From contig NW_026570223.1 in assembly GCF_019649055.1 (NCBI RefSeq), positions 1 through 64,000 on the forward strand: a stretch of DNA of 64,000 nucleotides, in the 5' to 3' direction. Below, piece by piece: positions 55,208 through 64,000 of this stretch. A program made the translations under genes and the position numbers. Origin of the DNA: Paramacrobiotus metropolitanus (Eukaryota > Tardigrada > Eutardigrada > Parachela > Macrobiotidae). Under the pieces are notes generated by a model. It saw nothing but the letters and a program-made list of their open reading frames with translations, had not been told where the DNA came from and ran no database searches. Position 1 is the first letter of the stretch; the number at the start of each line of letters is the position of its first letter.

Positions 55208-56664
55208 ATGGGAACAGAAGAGTGTCATGACCAGACACTATGTGTCAGTAAATTGATGCGACCATTACTTTTCTTACTCAATGTGGCTGGTTGCGGATCG
55301 TTTCATCACTGGAAGAAGCAACCTTCCACAGTTAAATTACATTGTGTAGCAGCTTTATGTTGGATAATCTGGACTTTGGTGATCATTGCTTATTATTGCG
55401 TTGCTCTCGTTTTCCAAGTGTATGTTAAATTCCGCCAAACTCGCTCGTCGTCGGAGGCTGGCGATCTTATTGCCTTTTGGACCGATGTTGCACGCAGTAC
55501 AGCGCGTCTCATATGTCCCTTGTACTTCTACCACATCTATGGGCGTTTTACAGAAGCAGTCTCAACTTTAAACCCACATTTTGCTTCGTACCTTAATAAG
55601 AGCGATATAAAACAGATTTCTGTTTTTGTTTGTATCATCTGCATGCTGCCCTTTACTGCTGACAGCTACTACTTAGCCACCATTTGGAACGACAACAGCG
55701 AAATCTTCCAACGGCAGCTTGGTGTTTTGCTCCATTTGCCAGTCAGCCGGCAGACGACAGGAGTTCTCTACGCTTGTCTTATGACGCTCCACTGTATAGC
55801 AGAGCTAGCGTTCCATGCGATGCAGTACCTATCGACGATTATCTGTTTTGCGACCGGGCGGTGTTTTTTACAGATACACCACGCGCTAATCAAAGCGGAT
55901 AATCGCGCAAGTGAAATGGATCTCGTAGTGAATGACCACTTTCGTCTCTCCCGGTGTATAAGCAAAATCAATCGGCTTCTGTCGTTGGTCATGCTATTAT
56001 TGTATCTGTATGACTTTTGCACGATTCTGAACTACATTAACCGGTTTACATTTGGACGGGAATTACATTGGCCAAATTTGGCGCTTGCGTGCTTTTCGCT
56101 GGTGGTACGAACGTGGCTTTACGTTTACATGTTTGAAAAGGTAGCTTGCAGCTTCTGTACTGTGCGGTTTGGCAACCCATAAATGTAAATCTAATCTTTA
56201 GTTTGCTATTAATTTTAAACTCTTTTATTGATGTACAGTATTATATTCCGTTGCCTAATCACTGCAACAGAATTACAAATAAGATTTTACAACATTATTT
56301 AAAATTGTTTAGGCCGAACTGGTAAAGGAGTGCTTAGAGGGAATGGCTTGCCGGCAGCACCGCGGTGAACAAAGCAATTTAATACAGTCCCTGATCAACA
56401 AGGCCAATTCCGTTTCCGCTGCACTGGATCTCCAAGGATTCGTCACCGTTAACCGTGCCTTTGTTACCACGGTAAACAGTATGCTTGGCCTATGAGCTCC
56501 CCAAGGTTTTCTGGCTCATGGTATTTTTTTTCTTGCAGCTAACGGCCAGCATAATCACGTATGCCTTGGTGTTGGATCAGCTAGATAGTCAGACCATTAC
56601 CAAGGAGGATATGGTGGCATTGCTTCGAAATATAACATGGAAATATCAATATCAACTGCATTAG
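55208..56664 (+). CDS. Divergent gustatory-receptor-like 7TM protein, 3 exons, intact (405 aa)
   Basis: Exons 55208-56140, 56313-56471 and 56539-56664, with GT-AG phase-0 introns of 172 and 67 bp. Same plan as the rest of the family but one codon longer in exon 2 (53). Exon 1 has LMRPLLFLLNVAGCGSF as the TM1 block, a central FQRQLGVLLHLPVSRQTTGV segment matching FERQIS...LP in the others, and CTILNYINRF before TM6, and ends YMFEK (others YEQ). Exon 2 runs AELVKECLEGMAC to QGFVTVNRAFVTT, so the GFFxxD block is altered to GFVTVN. Exon 3 begins LTASIITYALVLDQLDSQ, keeping the TY of the insect-type TYhhhhhQF motif. Likely an early-branching family member. Confidence 0.85.
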
Positions 56665-57090
56665 ACCAAACGGGAGTTACAACACCGCTTCGTTCTTTAA
56701 ACACCAGGGATATTTTTAAATAGAGGTTGTCCTGCTTTCCGCTTACACATAATATTAGGAAGCATCCGTAATGTTAATGAGAGAAGACAACAAACGGTTT
56801 TTTGGAAATGCTTTTTTGCTATACATTTTTATACTTGTGAATTGTTCGCAACCGTGTACGGGTTTCGACGAACCAAATTAATTTTGTTAATCACCACATG
56901 TACGAGAAAATGCAAACATATTGCTGTTGTAGGAATATTTAGAGCGTGATAACGTAAACGAGCGAAAGCAGTTAACATGGCCAAAGCATATGACACAGAG
57001 CATTTTGCACACACCACCGATCCTTTCGCATCGGATCGATGCTCCATTTTATTGCCACCACCCCGCTTGGGGTTCATACTGCACCCGGCG
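56665..57090. other. Convergent 3' spacer, no gene seen
   Basis: AT-rich region between the GR-like gene and the last exon of the homeobox gene. It should hold both 3' UTRs. Confidence 0.4.
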
Positions 57091-60000
57091 TCACAATCCA
57101 TTCAGTCCCGGATGTAAACAGCTCGACGTCTTCACATCGGCATACTGCATGAGCGACTGCGGGAACGGCGTGGTCTGGTTGATGTGATTCTGCGGGTTCA
57201 TGTGGTTGAAGCGCAGCGCCGACAGGCTCTTGTTGTACCAATCCAGTCCGGCATCGTCGGCCTCCGTGCCGCCGTCCGAGGAGCGCATCATGCCCATATT
57301 GGTCAGGCCGGCAGTGTTGTTGGGCATACTGCTAAACTGTCCACTGCTGGCCGCCGCCGCGTTGTACACCGACTGCGGTGAGGGGACCGAGGCGAAGCGG
57401 CCCATAGGGGCGCTGCTGTGCGGGTGCTGGTAGGGCGCGTAGGGGTTGGCGCGGGCGGCGGCCACGTTGGCGGCGGCGTAGAAGTTGCGCATGGGGTTGC
57501 TGGTGGGGCATACCATGTTGCTGGCCACGCTCAGGGTCTTCTGCATTTGTTTCTCTTGTTTGCGGTATTTGGCCCGACGATTCTGGAACCATACCTGCAA
57601 AAATATCGATCAATAAGCAGCGTATTAAACCGTAAACGATTAGCAATGCACTTAGCGGAAGGAGTATATGTTCATACAAAAGGTGTATCGTGTACAAAAA
57701 TAATCGGCTTCAGGTGTATCGGCTTCAGGTGTATCGGCTTCAGGTGTATCGTGTACAAAAATAAATTCTTTTATTCTGTATACTCAGTAGTGGTAGGAAA
57801 GGTACAGCTAAAGATGTCTTATCGACTACAGCGGCAGTTGATCATCTCGACTGTCGACGCAAAGCAAAGGGGACTCTGCTAATTAGCACCGAAGCAACGA
57901 ATTATGTAGTAAGTGCTTCTTGAAGAACGGACTATGCGAGGTTTCGGTAATTCACATCTGTCAAACTACGAACCTCGAAAAAACGAGGACTGCTTTAGCC
58001 TGCTTGGATAATATCCGTGCAGGTGGTGATACATGCCACCGCATCCGGTGCTAGTAACTCCGCTGACCGATCCGGAGTATGCAGCTATTTTGCTGATAAC
58101 GGCCTTACAACTGCGGAAGGGAATGTTTAAGAGCGAGCCTTTGTATTTACGCCCGAACTCTGAAGAAAACACTTGAAAGTGCGGCGATATAGAAATACTC
58201 GTGACTACAAATCATAGCATAACCAGTGACATGGCGGTACATAATATGTTAAAGTATGATAAATGTACTTTACTCGTATATTTTGTATGTATAAGAAATC
58301 TCAAAGCCACCGTAACGGCACATATCTGAAGCAAGCGGCACAGCTGGATTCTTAATTTTGAAGACTCGCAGGATCTGCAGACGGATGGAATCAAGATATC
58401 TCCTAACTGTTCAGGAAGCCAAAAGTATAAGTTTAACACATTAAACAAAATGTCTCATATTTTCATGTCACCGTGTTCTGTGAGGTGACAGCAAACGCAA
58501 AATGTGATTTCTTTATTGAAGTATTACAAATGACTTATTGAAATAACTCTTTTATAAAATGAGGCAACGCAACGATTCCCGCGACGGTTGTTTATAGAAT
58601 GCATAGATTATTTTCAAAATTCCTTTGCAAAAATTTTTCTACGTCTTATCGAAAGTGCATTATGCATTGTAGTAAGTAACATAAAACTAGGAATTTTTCT
58701 TTTGAACTGCTTCCACGCGTTTCCTTTACCACCCTAAAAACTATTTTACATGGAACCTTCGGGCATAGATTGTGTTGATACTGGGCTTGCTTTGTCCTGA
58801 CATGTCAGCGAAATCTGAGTAATATAGCAGTAAAAGGGGATAAAAATATTTTGATACCTGCATTTTTCCAGAATTTTATCAAAAACTGAGAATTTGATTA
58901 TGCCTGGCATAACCGTGAAGTTTCATAGATGTTAATGGAAACTTCAATTCACACATACCGATGTTCAAGAATAAAAAAGTTTTATGGTACAAAAATACTG
59001 AGTTAAGAAGAAACATCAATAATGCAGTGAATGTTTTCTTAATTAACCTACAAGAAGTGATAATAAGAAGGTTAGAGAGGTAAGTGTACGTTTATGATGA
59101 GGCACTACAGAAATAAATTTCTTGCTGGCACGGCGATAATATAATTATTCCGTTAAAGGGTTTCTTTATTTAAAAGTTTTAATTGCAATGTAACTCAATA
59201 ATTCAGTCATTCAACATTCAAGAATCTGAGCGCATGACAATGCCGTGGCTGACATGCTAATATCATGGCACCAAGTGAAATTCCCTGAGCACCGGCCGCA
59301 CCAGAGAGCGCGAATAGCTTGGAATCGGATCGGGATTAACCCCTACTGCGCTGCATCGTAGCGCGCTCAAGCACAAACTTTGTGCTATACATTGTATGCA
59401 CCACTACAGTACCTTATAAGTTGTACTTTTAATTAACTGAAACAAGGTAAAAAAGCGTTTGGTTTCGCTTAAAGATTCGCAATGAATCTTAAAAATTTAC
59501 AGCAGTGTTATCCTGTACGTTAACCGAGCACACACACATATACTGTAAGCACAAGTGGATTTCACTCATTTGCTGTCTCCAGTTTATGTACATTTCGGTT
59601 GCTAAAATAAAAGAATGACCTCTCTGACACAGTGTCTACAACGTCGCGGTTAAACGCAAATTTAAGCTAACAAATCGTAAAATTAATAGCCAAATCACCT
59701 AATCGCAGCACATAGGTAAGCATATCTAACAAGCATGTTGTTCCCTGAAACCAAAATATAAGATAAGCGTACTCGTATTTCTTTGTATCTGTCAGTGCGA
59801 TATCTGTACAATTACTTTATTCTTCGATGCCAATGTTTTATGTTTTTCGGTACCATACATACCTTATCAGGATAAATGCATTAACACACACGTAATATAT
59901 GAGGTGAATAGATCCCTACATCCTCAAAGGTCACTGGCATATATCAGCCATGATCGCGCTGTGGTTACAAGGCAACAGATTCCCCATACAACAAATATGG

Positions 60001-60866
60001 TCCACGACATCGTCGGCCATGATGACGCTAATCATCGTTATACAAAAAGCATATCCAACGCCGCCATGATTTTTATGAAATTACAAGCTTGCAGATTGCC
60101 CAGCAACTGGATTGTGCCAGCAGCAAGCGCAGGCGCCAACTGCCGCACTATACTTTTCCAACAAGCTCGATATATATATGCGGGTATGATGTGCAGTAAC
60201 ATCACAACACAGCAAGCCGGAATTCATTTTACTGCTGCCCCAATGTAAATTGGATTTTGTATAATTAATCTAATTTCGTCGGTCGCGGTACCCGTTGCCT
60301 ATTCTGCGCGGTGCCAGCCCCGGCAAAATTATGTCCTGTCGTTTTCTATTACGCTAATCAACGGTGTTGTGGTGGAGGCGGCTGTTAGGTAATTGTACGC
60401 AATTTCCAGCCACGGCGTCTAATTGGTTTAGACGACGCCGTGCTGCCGTTGACAAAAAACAGACACACCATTCTCCCACTAACCTGAATTCGCGCCTCGT
60501 TCAATTTCGTAATCCGCGCCAACTCCTCTCGACAATAGATGTCCGGATAATGGCTCTTGGCAAAGGCATTCTCCAGCTCCAACAGTTGCTCTTGCGTAAA
60601 GGTCGTCCGGTGACGACGGCGTGCCGGGGTCATGGCACCGGCCGCGGCCGCTGCCGACGTTAGTGAGGATACGGATGAGGTCGGGGATAGTCCGTTGCCG
60701 ACGGTGCGCAATTTCTTAAACGCTCCTTCACCACCTGTGCAAACCCAAACTCCACTAACTTTAGGATCTTCAGCTAAATCGAATAATGATGTTTACCGGT
60801 AGTGTCGTGGAAGAGTTTACTATCCTTGCGCTGATTCTGCCTGGCCCGAATTCCTTCATCCGCCAT
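57091..60866 (-). CDS. Prop: Paired-class homeobox transcription factor, Prop/unc-42 type, 3 exons (274 aa)
   Basis: Exons on the minus strand: 60866-60797 ([10 protein letters not shown]...), 60734-60484 and 57594-57091. Phases join exactly: G|GT after DTT, then CAG|GTA inside the homeodomain between residues 46 and 47, a common intron site in paired-class genes. Introns are 62 and 2889 bp. The homeodomain spans about residues 62-121 ([60 protein letters not shown]) with Gln at position 50. The [15 protein letters not shown] and KYRKQEKQ stretches, and the C-terminal block [11 protein letters not shown], are what I recall of arthropod Prop and nematode UNC-42. Nuclear regulator, in relatives acting in neuron identity. 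An Ala run (51-55) precedes the domain. No OAR motif seen. Confidence 0.85.
57595..60483 (-). other. Large intron of the homeobox gene
   Basis: 2889 bp, far longer than any other intron in the window (61-269 bp), GT-AG. Apart from the tandem repeat near 57700 it shows no gene. An open frame of 114 codons on the plus strand (59904-60248) has no features. Its length suggests that intronic regulatory sites are possible. Confidence 0.6.
57681..57764. repeat. Short tandem repeat in the homeobox intron
   Basis: Three tandem copies of the 15-mer GGCTTCAGGTGTATC at 57706-57750. They lie between two copies of AGGTGTATCGTGTACAAAAA (57681 and 57742), as if a short unit was amplified by slippage. Confidence 0.85.
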
Positions 60867-63800
60867 GGCTAATTGGCATGGTTGTTTATAAGCGGATGTT
60901 GTTATATTCGCGTGCTATGTGTCGATGGGCTAATTCGATGCGTTACAATGCAGCCAAGCCGAAATTGCTGACAGAGATTCAATTAAAAATGTGCATCTAA
61001 GTGCGGCGACTGCGTAAATCGGATATATAATGCGGTTCAGGTTCACTTGTGTGTGTTTACCACGGGCTGCTGCGTTTGTGTGGCGCTGTGTGTACGCGCG
61101 CTGTGTTTGGTGACTGACACGAGAGTGAGTGCGGCCAATCAACGACGGGCAATTGCGTTAGCCGGCTGTGCCACTCTCCATCAAGTCAACCGCACAGTAT
61201 TCTGTATATCTGCTGCTGACAACGGCTGCCCCGCGGATATGTAGTGGGCACACCGCTCTACTCTCCATCACCCGGGATGTACGGGGGCCACATTATGGAT
61301 GCGCTGTTGTGTACGAAATATTGATTACGGAAATTCAGGTCCCGCGGGGCACAGCATTGTTCAGCAGCGCAATTTGTGGTAATACACAGACGGAAGAATA
61401 GCGCGACAAATTGCTGCACATGGTCGCATTTCAATGCTGCTTGCAAATTCATGGTATGAGCAGTGACCTTTTTTCCACGGTTATTTTTTGCCGTGATATA
61501 GAGTTTGCGCAAGCTTAACGAGTTTCCCTGTAAGGTTATTTAGTACAATGGCAATGCTCCAGAGATTATAATTACTGTACTACTTTAATTTTTTTATTGA
61601 TGGAATGATGCGAGCATTTGTTCGTACACATACTCTTGCATGGAGCTATTAATAATACGTTAATATCTTATTATTTATGTTAATATTTATTACTCCCGAC
61701 AAGATTTGTTATTAAACTGTGCAAGCTTTTTGTAACGAATTATAGTGAGTTTTCAAAACGCAAATATGTATGAGCTCTTTAAAGCCGACTGCACTACTAT
61801 TAAGCCTGTACAGAGTACAATACAGTAAATAGCATACGGTACATTTAAAATAAAGATTTTGTTTTTTTTCGTTCAGAATTGTTATTTTGTTCTTGTTTTC
61901 ACGGGTTGCATCCGCCTAAAGGTTTTCACTCCCAACATCATGTGGTTATTTTTCAGTTCAGGGTGACATATCATGGTTTATTAATGTGACAACAATAATA
62001 ATTTTGTTAAATCTGTTAGTCACAAGTGGTAAGTTTAAATTATTAGCGCGGAAAAAGATTTAAATACACTTGCACTACCGCTTGGACAATCAATACAAAT
62101 AAGCCATCCATTCAGTAAAAACGGTTCCTGATTGACTGGCATTCGTTAATTGATTGCCCGGGCTTAGTCGATAATCTAAAACGCGATAAGAGGATCGCTC
62201 GGTCGCAATGAATCGTGCGGTGGATATCAATCAAGCGTTCCGTACATGACTGCATATGTATCCATTTGTGATTTTGGACATGATGATAAAATCCCGTCAG
62301 TGGCGCAATCGCGCATCGATCCACGTAGCAGTACAATAGCGCAATTTGGTGACACATACAGATAGTGCCCAGTTTGCTGGGATGGAGAATTGAACGGGCA
62401 ACATGTGTGCGCGTTAGCGGGGGAATTTGTCGCGGGGGTGCATCACAGCGGGAGCACACCCATACTTTCCCTGACCATTCCCCTGGAGGATAGTCTTTTA
62501 AAGTCAGCACCCAGTCAATCATGCAGATCCGGCCCGGGCGCAGTGTGCGGCACATATGAGACATGTCACTGCATGCTAATTACCCTGTCAATGGACTGCT
62601 AATGCACTGGCCACAACGGCTCAAGCAGCGACACAACTGCACATGCTACTCCACTTTGCCAAACCAGCACAACAACCGTAGTCAATCACCAGCCGATCGA
62701 TCAGACTACTACTTTAGTTACGTATAACTTTGTTTTTTTAAGGTGCGAAAGATTACAAGCTTTGTCACATAAAACGGCTCAATTTTAAAAATATAGATAC
62801 ATATTAGTTAAATACAGATTTACATAGATGCAATATAAATTTAAGTTTTATTGATTAAAACTTTTTTTACTTGCTTTATGTGGAGTTTGTACGAGTTTTT
62901 ATCTATCTTCAATATACTCGAATACCTCCTAAATCCTTGCTAGGAATCCATACATTTGAGAACATGCGAATACATATGCAACATACAGATGTGTGTACAT
63001 GGTAGTATACTACACTATAAATAATTATTGCTTTCAGCCGTAATCTAGGTAAATGTTTAATTATGCACGTAAGAGCTAGCAGTATCTGTACACCACGCAA
63101 TTGTATACACTATTCTGCCTAACGTCTGCAATACATCGTGCAGTTTGCGAGCGTTTATGATTGCTCAGTGTGATACATTAAATTACTGTAATATTTAACA
63201 TCATATTAACCCTTAGTAACGATTTTGGTTCATGACTTTATTGGCAAAATCCATGCCACAAAACACAAATTCGAAGAAAAAAAACATGCTAAACTATAAC
63301 AGAAAAATTTTGGTTGTTACCCTTTAGTTGTAACCCTTTAGAAAATATTTTGGTTTGGTTTTCATAATTTATATTGCCTTGGAAAGACCAGTGGTAATGA
63401 ATACGGGTAGGTATGAACAATTACCGACTATCAAATTCGTGAGATGCGGGTTGAAGTGTTATGCAGTTGCTACCAAGCAAGAACATGATTATGTTCTCCT
63501 GCAATTCCTGCTTACTTAATTTTACAAAATTAATCTGTATAAACTTTGTATATCATTCATCATTTTATCATTTGATCATTAAAAGAAGAAAACGCACTAC
63601 GATAATGAACTATGATAATGAACTTTAATCACCGCTGCCCAAGTGCGCGTTGGTGTGTTAATGGACTTCCAAAAAAGCTAAAATATTGTGAAGCATATCC
63701 TTACATTTTGCCTTACAACAAGGCCCATAAGCGCACAACTACATTATTATACTGTAAAATGTAATTCTACAGTTATAGCGCTGGTATTAATTACTGCTTG

Positions 63801-64000
63801 GTGTCGGTTAAACTGACGCAATTTTTGTTTGTAGTTTTAAAGTTTAACTTTAATATTCACCAGTAAGTGGTCTTTAGTTTAATATTCATTTTATGCCGGT
63901 CTGTGAGCACTGTAAGGTGCACTCCCGGTCGGACTGTGTATCACCTGGGTCAACTATAAAGTAATATCAAGATAGAGACTTCCTACAAACAAAACGTTTA
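60867..64000. other. Upstream of the homeobox gene, no gene seen
   Basis: 3.1 kb to the right edge. 61000-61250 and 62100-62600 are less AT-rich than the rest. The latter has overlapping open frames on both strands (up to 150 codons, minus), without domains. The remainder is strongly AT-rich. It probably contains the promoter and perhaps enhancers of the homeobox gene, but I cannot point to sites. Confidence 0.35.

Noticed and set aside
59904-60248. 114-codon open frame inside the homeobox intron
   Set aside because: No features, opposite strand to the host gene, no promoter or splice evidence.
62112-62564. 150-codon minus-strand open frame near the right edge
   Set aside because: No recognised domain and a competing frame on the other strand. 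Not enough to call a gene.
1-64000. tRNA or rRNA genes
   Set aside because: I looked for cloverleaf arms and conserved box A/B words and found none I could support. A covariance search was not possible.

Overview
The window is animal nuclear DNA. Coding regions are split by short GT-AG introns, intergenic DNA is AT-rich, and there are MITE-like elements and an LTR retrotransposon. Two chemoreceptor-like families and a Prop/unc-42-type homeobox gene point to an ecdysozoan. My best guess is a tardigrade, from the style of the rhodopsin-like receptors and the gene structure; no sequence comparison could be run to confirm it.

Layout. 1-1094: 3' part of an SLC2-type sugar transporter. 1.4-9.8 kb: minus-strand array of rhodopsin-like 7TM receptors (family A, motif NRLWAI in place of DRY) with one intact gene and four wrecks, built partly by tandem duplication. 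10.5-15 kb: two complete genes and one fragment of a second family that I read as gustatory-receptor-like (GR-like, 7tm_7). 15.6-17 kb: a MITE-like element with ~100-bp terminal inverted repeats and a separate 100-bp perfect palindrome. 17.1-29.2 kb: family A receptors mixed with a GR-like gene. An apparently whole Ty3/Gypsy element (22795-27282, 97-bp LTRs, Mag-like) sits between two ~1.1-kb direct copies of host sequence. 29.8-43.9 kb: six more GR-like genes or pseudogenes and a second MITE. 45-54 kb: a second rhodopsin-like subfamily (family B), with two intact genes, one pseudogene split by a G-rich MITE, and a 5' relic of another. 55.2-56.7 kb: a divergent GR-like gene. 57.1-60.9 kb: a three-exon Prop/unc-42 homeobox gene on the minus strand. 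61-64 kb: no recognisable gene.

The main result is the GR-like family. Every complete member has the same three-exon plan: one ~0.9-1.0-kb exon carrying most of the membrane segments, an exon of 52 codons (53 in one gene), and a short last exon of 39-49 codons including the stop. Both introns are phase 0. The last intron falls just before a TM7 motif of the type T(F/Y)ALVxDQL, after a G-F-F-x-(I/V)-D-R block. That matches the C-terminal signature and intron position of insect gustatory receptors. The two receptor superfamilies are interleaved and both show heavy gene birth and death, so the window is best read as a fast-evolving chemosensory locus. Ligands and expression cannot be read from the sequence.
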